64,000 nucleotides of DNA. It comes from Kribbella caucasensis. Its GTDB lineage: Bacteria > Actinomycetota > Actinomycetes > Propionibacteriales > Kribbellaceae. This document shows, one piece after another, positions 36,104 to 44,915 of the stretch. Numbering within the stretch: the stretch's first letter is position 1; each line of letters begins with the position of its first letter. The stretch is from contig NZ_SNWQ01000010.1 of assembly GCF_004361855.1 (NCBI RefSeq), forward strand, positions 1 to 64,000, given 5' to 3'. Under the pieces are notes generated by a model, which worked only from the letters and a program-made list of their open reading frames with translations, had not been told where the DNA came from and did no database searches. A program made the position numbers and the translations under genes.

Positions 36104-38773
36104 TCATTGCCGACCCCGCAGGGCGGCCAATTCCGCTCGGGACCGGATCCCGAGCTTCGCGTAGATCCGGGTGAGGTGGTACTGCACGGTCTTGGTGGAC
36201 AGGAACAGTTGGGCGGCGACTTCGCGATTGGACAGCCCGCGGGCGACCAACTCCGTGACGGCCTGCTCCTGCGCGGTCAGTTGCTCGTCGCCCCGATCTG
36301 CTCTGTCCAGACCGCCGGCCTTCAGTTCCCGGTCGCAGCGGGCCACATAGACCTCGGCGCGCAACGCCACGAAGACGTCACGTGCCGACGAGAGCAGGGC
36401 GGTCGCTTCCCGCCGCTTCCCGGCCCGCCGAAGCGCCTGGCCGTAGGCGAACTCCACCCGGGCCCGGTCGAAACGCAGTGGCAGCCCGGCCAGTGCTGAC
36501 AACGCCGTGTCGAACGATGACCACGCCCCTGCCTGATCACCGACTGCCGCCTGCAGTCGTCCCCGGGCGCGGGCAAGCCGCGCGATTGCGGAGCGGTGGT
36601 GCTCGGCTGCGGCGCGTTTCTCGTGCTCTGTCAGCAGGATGTCGGCCTCTTCGTGTCGGCCGAGCAGGATCAGGGCGGTGGCGTAGAGATCGATCCACGG
36701 CAGCAGGCTGGGCTCGGCAGCGGCCTCCCGCAAGGCTGGTGCGGTCAGTGGCTGAAGCGCCCGGATCACCCCGTGGTCGTCGGCCTGAGCCTCAGCCAGT
36801 ACGGCGTGCGCCAGGTGGATCGGGATCCGCATCAGCTCGTAATCCCGCGGCCACCTCTCGGCTCGAAGCAGCGCGGCACGGGCAAGGTCCCACTCGCCCC
36901 GCAGAGCGTGAATCTGCACGGTTGTCCACGCCATGATCGGTCCGGCCAGCACGATCTCACTCTGCTGCAGCAAGGGCTCCGCGGCGGCGCTGGTCTCGAG
37001 CGACCGGTCCCATTCCCCGATCAGGAACTGGGTCCGGCTGAGCCAGGCTCGCGCCCACAGGGAGATGCGTGCGGAACCGCCGCGGACGCTGGTCGGGACG
37101 GCACTCTCCAGCTCGGCCCGCGCGGTCTCCACCTCGTCGAGGGCCAGATGCAACCAGCCCGAGCCGAGGGTGACGCGCTGGACCTGGGCGCCCTGCCGGA
37201 CCCGCTCGGTGAGTTCCGCGTACGTCGTCCGCGCGGCGGCGGGCTCGCCACACGCCACCAGTCCGAGACCGCGGATCGCCGCCGCCTCGATACCGGCCGG
37301 ATCCTCCAGATCGACCAGAGCGAGCGCCCGATCGGCCCACCGAACCAACTCTTGCCAATGGCAACGAGCCAGCGAGTGCAGGACGTAGCGCTGAGCCACC
37401 AGGGCAGCGACATCGGGGGTCCGTTCGGCGTTCGCCAGCTCCCAGGCCCGGGACAACCGGGCCTCGGCCTCGGCGCCACGGCCGCGGAGGATGGCCAGGT
37501 AGCCGAGCACGGCATTGCGCAGCGGGGTCTCACGCAGGCTCTCGATCTCCGGGATCAGCGCCGTCGCCCCCGGCCCGTCCCCGGCGCCGACCAGGGCGTC
37601 GACGGCTCGGGTCAGCCGCGCCTCACGGCGCAATCGATCCTCGGTCAGTCGGCTGGACTCGGTGAGCAGTGACGCCGCCTCGGCCCAGGCACCCTGGGCC
37701 GACCGAACCTCGGCCAGCGAAGCCAGCTCGTCGGCCAGAGCGGCGTCAGGCGCGGCCGCCGCGGCGACGAGATGACGCAACCGAGCAGCGTCGTCGGCGA
37801 CCGCGGCGGCTGCCCGCCGATGAAGTTCGGCAGTCCGGTTGCTACCGATCTCAGCACGCGTCGCCGCGGCGACCATCGGATCGGCTGGAGCCAGCAACCG
37901 CGCACCTGGCGGCCCGGACAGAGCCACGAGCCCTACCCGCTCGGCCTCCTCGACGGCTGCCCAGGGGTCGTCCGCGTCGGCCAGGCCGGCGACCAGGTCG
38001 ATCGGCCGCGGCGACTCCAGGACGGCCACGGTTTCGGCGACTCGCCGTCCGGCTGCGGTCAGCTCGCCGAGGCTGCGTGCGACCCGGGCCGCGACCACCG
38101 TCGGCGCAGGCAGAACCAGTTCGGTATCCGACCAAGCGGTCCGCGGCAGCTCGTCCAAGAGCGCGGCGACGGCGCCAGGCAGACCCCGAGTGTGCAGGTG
38201 CAGCCGGCCGGCGAGCCAGGTAGGCAGGCTGATGCCGCGCAGGCCCGCGAGCTGTGCGATGTCCGTAGGCGTCAACGGGTCGAGCACGATGCGCCTGTCG
38301 GGCTCGCGCACGAGTAACTCGGCCGTCGCCGAGTCCGTCGCGGGTTCGGTTGTCGGCGCAGTCAGTACGACGACGAAGCACGCCTCGCGATGACGTCGTA
38401 CAGCGGAAGACAACACCTGCAGCGAGAACGGGTCGGCGTGGTGTGCGTCGTCAACGACAAACAAGGTCGGCTGGCCGCCACCGACCCCCTGGACGACAGC
38501 TGCCGCCGTGGCAATGGGGTCGTCGCCGGGCAGCTCACCTGGCAGCAGTTGCGCCAGGACAGCACCCGGCGCGCCGGCTTCCCAAGGTACGGCGCGGGCA
38601 CGGCGAACCGGGCCGTCGTACTCGCCGGCGAAATGTGCCACGACCGAGGTCAGCCCGATCCAGCGCGGCCCGGTCAGCAGCACCGATGACGGACCGTGCT
38701 CACCGGACCGGATCACCACCGCCGACAGGTCGGCGAGTACGGCGTCGCGGCCGATGAGCACGGACGAGGTCAT
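36104..38773 (-). CDS. benR: LAL-type LuxR regulator of benzoate genes (BenR-like)
   Basis: LuxR regulator of 889 residues with the LAL layout: N-terminal NTPase-like domain, long helical repeat, and C-terminal HTH (LTAQEQAVTELVARGLSNREVA, VQYHLTRIYAKLGIRSRAEL in pieces). The P-loop is altered: the GxxxxGK[ST] position reads GPRWIGLTS, with Leu in place of Lys; Walker B-like LFVVDDAHHAD is kept. It is coupled to benK by an ATGA overlap. In Corynebacterium glutamicum a LuxR-type BenR next to benK activates benABCD; matching order supports the same role here. Confidence 0.82.
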   Translation of the reverse strand: MTSSVLIGRDAVLADLSAVVIRSGEHGPSSVLLTGPRWIGLTSVVAHFAGEYDGPVRRARAVPWEAGAPGAVLAQLLPGELPGDDPIATAAAVVQGVGGGQPTLFVVDDAHHADPFSLQVLSSAVRRHREACFVVVLTAPTTEPATDSATAELLVREPDRRIVLDPLTPTDIAQLAGLRGISLPTWLAGRLHLHTRGLPGAVAALLDELPRTAWSDTELVLPAPTVVAARVARSLGELTAAGRRVAETVAVLESPRPIDLVAGLADADDPWAAVEEAERVGLVALSGPPGARLLAPADPMVAAATRAEIGSNRTAELHRRAAAAVADDAARLRHLVAAAAAPDAALADELASLAEVRSAQGAWAEAASLLTESSRLTEDRLRREARLTRAVDALVGAGDGPGATALIPEIESLRETPLRNAVLGYLAILRGRGAEAEARLSRAWELANAERTPDVAALVAQRYVLHSLARCHWQELVRWADRALALVDLEDPAGIEAAAIRGLGLVACGEPAAARTTYAELTERVRQGAQVQRVTLGSGWLHLALDEVETARAELESAVPTSVRGGSARISLWARAWLSRTQFLIGEWDRSLETSAAAEPLLQQSEIVLAGPIMAWTTVQIHALRGEWDLARAALLRAERWPRDYELMRIPIHLAHAVLAEAQADDHGVIRALQPLTAPALREAAAEPSLLPWIDLYATALILLGRHEEADILLTEHEKRAAAEHHRSAIARLARARGRLQAAVGDQAGAWSSFDTALSALAGLPLRFDRARVEFAYGQALRRAGKRREATALLSSARDVFVALRAEVYVARCDRELKAGGLDRADRGDEQLTAQEQAVTELVARGLSNREVAAQLFLSTKTVQYHLTRIYAKLGIRSRAELAALRGRQ

Positions 38774-40104
38774 CCACCCAATGTAGAGGCCCGGACCGCG
38801 GTTGCCTCGACGATCGGCTCGACCTCCTCACCGGGGGCGCTGGGCAGCAGCCGGGTCACCAGGGCGCCGATCAGCGCGACTCCGCTGAACAGGTAGAAGG
38901 CGGTGGTTCCACCGACGCCGGCGCCCACCAGGATGCCGCCGAGGATCGGCCCGACGATGCCGCCGAGCCGGCCGAATCCGGCGCACCAGGCGACACCGGC
39001 GGCGCGGGCTCGGGTCGGGTAGTAGTTCGAGACGAGTCCGTAGATGAGGACCTGGGTGCCGATCGTGCCGACACCGGCCACTGCGACCGCCAGGAGTAAC
39101 AGGGCGAACGGGAACGCGAGTGGCAGTGCGGCCAGGGTGAGGGCCGCGAGGACGAAGGTCGAGGCGATGACGGTGCGGGCGCCGACCCGGTCGGCGATGC
39201 CGGATGCGAGCAGGCCGCCGATGATCGCGCCGAGGTTCAGCGCCAGCAGGAACGTGAGTGCGTCATCCTTGCCGTAGCCGTTGTTCTCCATGATCTGTGG
39301 GAGCCAGGTGTTGAGGGCGTAGGTGAGCAGCAGCCCGCCGAAGCTCATCACCCCGAGCAGGAGGGTCGGCACGGCCAACGGACGGCGTACCAGTGCTCCG
39401 AAGCCCACCTGCTGACCAGTGCTTGCCGGCGTGGTGCTCGCCGCCAACGTGACGCCGAGACGTCCCGCAAGTTCCTCCGCGGCTTGGGTCCGGCCGCGAG
39501 CCTGCAGCCACTTCGGTGACTCCGGCAACAAGATGATTGCCAACGGCAAGAGCAGGATGATCGGCAGCGAACCGATCCAGAACAGCGGCCGCCAGCCCGC
39601 GCTGTCCGGCATGAGCAGAGCGATGACCGACGCCAGCACGCCACCGGCCGGGACACCGCTGTAGACGACGGCATTGAGCCTGTTACGGCGGCCCGGAGGT
39701 GCGAACTCGGCGACCAACGCACCCACGGTGGCAACGAGCGCACCGACGCCGATTCCGGTGAGGAACCGGGTGATGGCGAAGGTCTGGACAGTGTGCGTCA
39801 GTGCCGTCGCACCCATGCCGAGGGAGAACCAGGCGAGGTTCACCAGCATCACCCGGCGCCGGCCGATCCAGTCGCCTACCGCGCCGGCCGCCAGGGCGCC
39901 GACGAGGACGCCGACGAGCGCGTAGCTGCCCAGAGCACCGGCCTGGGCGGGAGTGAGCGGGCCGATCTGGCTCGGGTCGTGGAGCAGCGTGGGTACGACG
40001 GTGCCGTAGACGACGAGGTCGTACCCGTCGAAGGTCAGGGCCAGCGTGCTCAGCACGACAACCCAGAGAAGGGTGTGCCGGCGGTGATTGGTGGCAGCGG
40101 ACAT
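38770..40104 (-). CDS. benK: MFS benzoate/aromatic acid transporter
   Basis: Major facilitator of 444 residues with about 12 spans. The signature DGYDLVVYG near residue 28 marks the aromatic acid:H+ symporter (AAHS) family that includes BenK and PcaK. Further MFS motifs are GDWIGRRRVML in the 2-3 loop, RFLTGIGVGA near residue 115 and LPESPKWL. It imports benzoate or related acids through the cell membrane with protons. Between benCD and benR; it follows benCD by 46 bases. Confidence 0.9.
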   Translation of the reverse strand: MSAATNHRRHTLLWVVVLSTLALTFDGYDLVVYGTVVPTLLHDPSQIGPLTPAQAGALGSYALVGVLVGALAAGAVGDWIGRRRVMLVNLAWFSLGMGATALTHTVQTFAITRFLTGIGVGALVATVGALVAEFAPPGRRNRLNAVVYSGVPAGGVLASVIALLMPDSAGWRPLFWIGSLPIILLLPLAIILLPESPKWLQARGRTQAAEELAGRLGVTLAASTTPASTGQQVGFGALVRRPLAVPTLLLGVMSFGGLLLTYALNTWLPQIMENNGYGKDDALTFLLALNLGAIIGGLLASGIADRVGARTVIASTFVLAALTLAALPLAFPFALLLLAVAVAGVGTIGTQVLIYGLVSNYYPTRARAAGVAWCAGFGRLGGIVGPILGGILVGAGVGGTTAFYLFSGVALIGALVTRLLPSAPGEEVEPIVEATAVRASTLGG

Positions 40105-40150
40105 GGCGGGGCTCCCTTACGGGTGTGGAGGGGACAGCAGGCGGACGGCG

Positions 40151-42790
40151 TCAGCCGAGGTCGCCGCCGGCGACCGGGAGGACGGTTCCGGTGATGTACG
40201 ACGCCTCGGGCGAGGCGAGGAAGGTGATCGCGGCGGCCTGTTCGTCGAGCGTGCCGTAGCGCTTGAGGAACGACGATCCGACGGTCTGGTCGACGATGGT
40301 GCGGTACCAGTCCTGTTCCTGGCCGGATGCCGGTGCCGGTCCGCGCGGGATGCGTCGTTGCGGTGCGTCGGTTCCGCCAGGTGCGGTGGCGACGACGCGG
40401 ACGCCGTACGGCGCGACCTCCATCGCCAGCGCCGTGGTGATCGCGTTGACCCCGCCCTTCGCGGCGGCGTACGGGACGCGGTTCAGGCCCCGGGTCGCAA
40501 CGGACGAGACGTTGACGATCGTCCCCTGCCCGCGCTCGACCATGTGCGGGACGACGGCGCGGCAGGACCAGAGGGTGGGGTAGAGCGACCGGTTGACTTC
40601 GGCCTCGATCTGGTCAGCGGGGTAGTGCCAGAACGGTTTGGCCCAGATCGTGCCGCCGACGGTGTGCACGGCCACGTCGATGCGGCCGAATCTCTCCAGA
40701 GCCGCGGCGACGGTCGCCTCGGCGCCTGGCCAGGTCTCGAGATCGGCAGTGGTCGCCAACGCCTCCCGGCCCGCACGGGCCAGCTCACCTGCCAGCTCGT
40801 TGACGAGTTCGGACCGATCGGCGAGGACGACCGCACCTCCCTCGGCGCTGATCCGCCGGGCTGTCGCTTCGCCGATACCCTGCGCGGCTCCGGTGACGAG
40901 GACCACCAGCCCGTCGAACCGACCGGGACTGATGTACGCCGGGCGCCGCCGCTCCTGGTTGTCGGCCATCGCGCGGCGCATGGTGATCTTGGATCGCTCG
41001 GCGTGTTCGGCGACCAGCCTGCGCACGGTGTCGCGATCGGCTGTCTCGAACGCGGCGACGATCTCGACGTGGTCGGAGGCACACCGCGGATGACACCAGG
41101 TCGCGTTCCGCAGCACCTCGCTCATCCGGCCCTTCACACCGAGCGCGTGGTACGCCTGCAGGAGGTGCTCGTTGCCGGTCAGCGTGAACAGGTAGTCGTG
41201 GAAGGCCGCGTTGGCCTCCGTGTACGCCGCAGCGTCGACGAACCGATCGCCTTGGACATAAGGCAATGTCGACTCGGCCAGCAGGCGGTAGCCGGCGAGC
41301 TGTTGCGATGTGAGCCGTCCGAGGGTCAGCTCGACCGCACCCAGCTCGAGCGCCTGCCTCGCCTCGAACAACGCGTCCGACTCCTGCACCGACGGATGCT
41401 CCTCACCAATCTCGTACAGATCCTCGGTCACGGGTACGACGCTGGCCGCCTCGGGTACGCCGCTCGCCGCGAACAGCTCCTGGCCGGCGATCGACCGTGC
41501 TCCATCGGCGGTCACCAGATCGCCGGCAGAGGGTGCGAGTTCGGCCGGTTCGCCGCCGGGACGGGACGCGAAGACCTCTTGGCCCGCGATCCGGCGCGAG
41601 GTTGCGGGATCGTGCACCACGTCAGACCGCGCCGGCGCCAGATCGATGGATCCGAAGACCTGCTGCCCCGCGACCGATCGCGCCGTGGCATCAGGAACGG
41701 CTTCGGCCAGTTCCGCGGGAAGTACCTCGGCCTGCCCCGCGAAGTCGGGTGCCGCATCGGTTCGGGCTGTGGGGACATCAGTGGGAGACGACAGCGCGAA
41801 CTTCTCGTAGTAGAAGCCGGTTGGGGTCATGCCGATCTCGGTGAAGTGACGGCGGACGGCTTCGACCATGGCTGGTGGTCCACACAGATAGACGGCGACA
41901 TCACCGTCGTACAGGTGCTGCGGTTGGAGAAGCCCGGTGACGTATCCCTTGTTCGGTGCCGAGCTGGCCGCGTCGGCGACGCAGTAGTCCCAGGTGAAGG
42001 CGGGCAGCGACGCGGCGAGCTTTTCGATGGTCTCCAGTTCGACCAGGTCGTCGTCGGTCGTCACGCCGTAAACCAGGTGGACCGGGCGGCGACTGCCTTC
42101 GGCGCTGAGCTTGCGGAGGATCGAGAGGATCGGGGCGAGTCCGGTGCCGCCGGCAAGCAACAGCACGGGCCGCTCGGTCTCGCGGAGGAAGAAGCTGCCG
42201 AGCGGACCGGTGAAGGTCACGGTGTCGCCGACCGCGGCCGCGTCGGTCAGGTAGCTCGACATGAGGCCGCCCGGAGTCTGCTTCACCAGGAAGGTCAGCT
42301 GCTTGTCCTCCGGCCCGTTGCTGAAGGAGTAGGAGCGTGTCTCCTCGGACCCGGGGACGGCGATGTTGACATACTGGCCCGGCAGGAACACCAGCTTGTC
42401 GCGTTCCGGCGTCTCGATCGTGAGCGCGATCGTTGTCGGTGACAACTGTTCGAGCGATGTCAGCGTTCCCGTGTACGTCGTGGCCCGGGTCTTCGCGACC
42501 GCCGACGTACTGGCGATCTGGAGGACCAGGTCGGACTTCGGTCGCATACTGCAGGGCAGGACGTACCCGGCGGCGGCCTCGCCGGCCGTCATCGCGTCCT
42601 CGATGTAGGTGCCTCCGTCGTACTCACCCGACTCGCAGAACGCTTTGCACGTCCCGCACGCGCCGTCGCGACAGTCGAGCGGGATGTTGATCCGGGCCCG
42701 GTACGACGCGTCGGCGACGGTCTGGTCCTCGGCACAGGTGATGAACCGGGTGACTCCGTCCTCGAAGGTGAGCGCGACCTGATGACTCAT
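40151..42790 (-). CDS. benCD: Fused benzoate dioxygenase reductase (BenC), FCD-like domain and diol dehydrogenase (BenD)
   Basis: One uninterrupted frame of 879 residues from ATG 42790 (GGGAGA upstream). Residues 1-335 are BenC: [2Fe-2S] cysteines 40, 45, 48 and 80, FAD motif RSYSFSN at 152 and GGTGLAPILSIL at 214. Residues 370-442 hold three copies of an AR-x-hydrophobic-AGQ-x-hydrophobic-F motif (ARSVAGQQVF, SRRIAGQEVF, ARSIAGQELF). Residues ~455-605 match the FCD ligand-binding domain of GntR/FadR regulators without its HTH, with candidate metal His531, His574 and His596. Residues 608-879 are BenD, an SDR: TGAAQGIG at 633, Ser in NVSSVA, Tyr774 and Lys778. An internal ATG at 40969 has no ribosome site. 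It would reduce BenA and convert the cis-diol to catechol in one polypeptide. Confidence 0.88.
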   Translation of the reverse strand: MSHQVALTFEDGVTRFITCAEDQTVADASYRARINIPLDCRDGACGTCKAFCESGEYDGGTYIEDAMTAGEAAAGYVLPCSMRPKSDLVLQIASTSAVAKTRATTYTGTLTSLEQLSPTTIALTIETPERDKLVFLPGQYVNIAVPGSEETRSYSFSNGPEDKQLTFLVKQTPGGLMSSYLTDAAAVGDTVTFTGPLGSFFLRETERPVLLLAGGTGLAPILSILRKLSAEGSRRPVHLVYGVTTDDDLVELETIEKLAASLPAFTWDYCVADAASSAPNKGYVTGLLQPQHLYDGDVAVYLCGPPAMVEAVRRHFTEIGMTPTGFYYEKFALSSPTDVPTARTDAAPDFAGQAEVLPAELAEAVPDATARSVAGQQVFGSIDLAPARSDVVHDPATSRRIAGQEVFASRPGGEPAELAPSAGDLVTADGARSIAGQELFAASGVPEAASVVPVTEDLYEIGEEHPSVQESDALFEARQALELGAVELTLGRLTSQQLAGYRLLAESTLPYVQGDRFVDAAAYTEANAAFHDYLFTLTGNEHLLQAYHALGVKGRMSEVLRNATWCHPRCASDHVEIVAAFETADRDTVRRLVAEHAERSKITMRRAMADNQERRRPAYISPGRFDGLVVLVTGAAQGIGEATARRISAEGGAVVLADRSELVNELAGELARAGREALATTADLETWPGAEATVAAALERFGRIDVAVHTVGGTIWAKPFWHYPADQIEAEVNRSLYPTLWSCRAVVPHMVERGQGTIVNVSSVATRGLNRVPYAAAKGGVNAITTALAMEVAPYGVRVVATAPGGTDAPQRRIPRGPAPASGQEQDWYRTIVDQTVGSSFLKRYGTLDEQAAAITFLASPEASYITGTVLPVAGGDLG

Positions 42791-42804
42791 GGGGATCTCC
42801 CGGC

Positions 42805-43326
42805 TCAGAAGTGGTAGACGTCCACGACGTGGTGGATGTAGTCGTTCTTCAGGACGACGGTCTTGCGCCGGATCAGGGGTGAGTCGCCGGAGAAGTCGAC
42901 GGTGTAGAACGACGTTCCGTAGTACGGGTCGACGGTCTTGTACCGGAAGTACATGGTGTGCCAGTTGAACCGGATGTCGACCACGTCGCCGCGGCGTTCG
43001 ATCACCTCGACGTTGCTGATGTTGTGGCTGGTCCGCGGTTCCGGGATCGAGGTGGCGCTGGAGCGTTCGGTGCGGATCCGGAAGACGCGATCCTCCAGGC
43101 CGCCCTTGTTCGGGTAGTAGATCAGCGAGATCTCGGTCTGAGGGTTCTCGACCAGCCGGTCGTCGTCGTCCCATGACGGCATCCAGTACTCGCAGTCGTC
43201 GGCGTAGCACTCCAGCCACTTCTCGAACTCGCGGTCGTCGAGGTAGCGGGCTTCGCGGTACAGGAACTGCTCGATGTCGTTGTGCGTGATCAGCTTGGCT
43301 GCTGTCGTCGTCTCGATGATGGTCAT
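42805..43326 (-). CDS. benB: Benzoate 1,2-dioxygenase, small (beta) subunit
   Basis: Start at ATG 43326 with GAGGAG eight bases upstream; 173 residues, the family's usual size. Features of the aromatic-ring hydroxylase beta subunit: DIEQFLYREARYLDDREFEKWLECYADDCEYW (core YREARYLDDREFEKWL), SLIYYPNKGGLEDRVFRI, and RTSHNISNVEV. It is structural, packing with BenA as alpha3beta3. Between benA and benC with short gaps. Confidence 0.95.
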   Translation of the reverse strand: MTIIETTTAAKLITHNDIEQFLYREARYLDDREFEKWLECYADDCEYWMPSWDDDDRLVENPQTEISLIYYPNKGGLEDRVFRIRTERSSATSIPEPRTSHNISNVEVIERRGDVVDIRFNWHTMYFRYKTVDPYYGTSFYTVDFSGDSPLIRRKTVVLKNDYIHHVVDVYHF

Positions 43327-43337
43327 CGTCGTACTCC

Positions 43338-44714
43338 TCAGACAGTCGCGTCGGCGAGGTGGGCGGTCTTCTCGCGTTCCAATGCCTCGCGCATCACCGA
43401 GAGCCAGTAGCCGTGCTGGACCGGGTACAGTCCCTCGTCCTCGTTCTTCAGCCCGGCTGAGATCACGCCGTTCATCTCCAGCGACTCCGCCACCGGATCG
43501 GGACCCTTCAGCCAGTGCTGGGCACCGCGGCTCATGTCGTTCCACGGCGCGGCCGACGCCTGGAACGTCAGTTGACACGACCGGAACTCCTCCAGGTCGT
43601 CGGGCGTAGCCATCCCGGAAGCGTTGAAGAAGTCCTCGTACTGCCGGATCCGGTGCGCCCTCGCTTCGGGAGCTTCGCCCTTCGGTGCGATGCAATGGAT
43701 GGTGACTTCGGTCTTGTTCGGCGCGATCGGCCGGAAGTGCCGGATCTGGGTGCTGAACTGGTCCATCACGTAGACGTTCGGGTACAGGCAGAGATTGCGG
43801 CTGCCCTTGACCATGAACTCGCCCTTGGCCTCGCCGTACTGCGCCTTGAGTTCGTCCATCCGGTCCCACAGCGGCCGGTCCTGCGGGTTCGCGGCCCAGG
43901 TCCACAGGCACAGGTGGCCGTTCGGGTACGACCAGTAGCCGCCGCCCGACTTGCCCCACCCGCCCGCGTCGAGCGCCTTCACGTTGTTCTTCGATTCACC
44001 GGTACTGCGGCGTGCGGTGGTGGCGGCGTAGTTCCAGTGGGTCGCCGTGACGTGGTAGCCGTCGGCACCGTTCTCGGCCTGCACCTTCCAGTTGCCGTCG
44101 AAGGTGTACGTCGACGAGCCGCGCAGTACCTCGAGACCGTCCGGGGACTGGTCGACGAGCATGTCGATCACCTTGGTGGTGTCGCCGAGATGCTCCTCGA
44201 GCGGGAGCACGTCCGGGTTGAGGCTGCCGAACAGGAATCCGCGGTAGTTGCCGAACCGCGCCACCTTCGTCAGGTCGTGCGAGCCGTGCGCGTCGAACGT
44301 GTCCGGGTAGCCGGCGCCGTCCGGGTCCTTCACCTTGAGCAGTTTGCCGTCGTTACGGAACGTCCAGCCGTGGAACGGGCAGGTCAGGGTCATCCGGTTG
44401 TCGGTCCGGCGCCGGCAGATCATCGCGCCGCGGTGGGCACACGCGTTCACCAGGCAATGCAACGCGCCGTCCTTGTCGCGGGTGATGACGATCGGCTGCC
44501 GGCCGATGTAGGTGGTGAGGTAGTCACCGGGGTCCGGCAGCTGGCTCTCGTGACCGAGGTAGATCCAGTTGCCCTCGAAGATGTACTTCATCTCCAGCTC
44601 GAACAACTGCTCGTCGGTGAAGATCCGGCGGTTGGCGCGGTACACACCGGCGCCGGCGTCCTCGATCACCGCGTTGGCGAGCACGTTCTCCAGGTGCTCC
44701 AGCGACTCGCTCAT
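43338..44714 (-). CDS. benA: Benzoate 1,2-dioxygenase, large (alpha) subunit
   Basis: Start at ATG 44714 behind GGAGG; 458 residues. The Rieske centre is CAHRGAMIC and LTCPFHGWTF (C-x-H then C-x2-H). The mononuclear iron site is ADGYHVTATH, the Asp/Glu-x2-His-x4-His motif. It dioxygenates benzoate to the 1,2-cis-diol carboxylate. First gene of the ben operon, transcribed divergently from the cat operon. Related toluate/anthranilate enzymes share these motifs, so benzoate is favoured by the neighbouring benK/benR/cat genes. Confidence 0.95.
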   Translation of the reverse strand: MSESLEHLENVLANAVIEDAGAGVYRANRRIFTDEQLFELEMKYIFEGNWIYLGHESQLPDPGDYLTTYIGRQPIVITRDKDGALHCLVNACAHRGAMICRRRTDNRMTLTCPFHGWTFRNDGKLLKVKDPDGAGYPDTFDAHGSHDLTKVARFGNYRGFLFGSLNPDVLPLEEHLGDTTKVIDMLVDQSPDGLEVLRGSSTYTFDGNWKVQAENGADGYHVTATHWNYAATTARRSTGESKNNVKALDAGGWGKSGGGYWSYPNGHLCLWTWAANPQDRPLWDRMDELKAQYGEAKGEFMVKGSRNLCLYPNVYVMDQFSTQIRHFRPIAPNKTEVTIHCIAPKGEAPEARAHRIRQYEDFFNASGMATPDDLEEFRSCQLTFQASAAPWNDMSRGAQHWLKGPDPVAESLEMNGVISAGLKNEDEGLYPVQHGYWLSVMREALEREKTAHLADATV

Positions 44715-44915
44715 CCGTCCTCCAGGTGACGTTCTGCATGGGGTGCCCGCCACCGTGGCACCCCCGCGGACGGAGGCACACCAGGGCAATGCCTAGTCCT
44801 GACCTGGGAGGGGTTCCATACGCAGCACTTATCAATGCAGCATGAATGAGTATTTGTGTTGACTGAATATTCGTACTTACCGTGAATCAATCCACGCCAA
44901 CCCGGAGGACAAGCC
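44715..44915. promoter_or_regulatory. Divergent ben/cat promoter region
   Basis: 201-bp gap between benA and the LysR gene. An AT-rich stretch at about 44825-44890 stands out in this GC-rich region. It holds the palindrome GAATATTC at 44865-44872 and a TTGACT hexamer at 44859-44864. No clear -10 at the proper distance was found. LysR- and BenR-binding here is expected from layout only. Confidence 0.5.

Noticed and set aside
41463..41684. CRISPR-like or DNA-level tandem repeat in the benC-benD linker
   Set aside because: The three repeats are protein motifs with different spacing and codons, not identical DNA repeats.
42791..43219. N-terminal extension of benCD to 1022 residues
   Set aside because: The extra 143 residues are an off-frame reading of benB; the ATG at 42790 has a good ribosome site and matches the BenC start.
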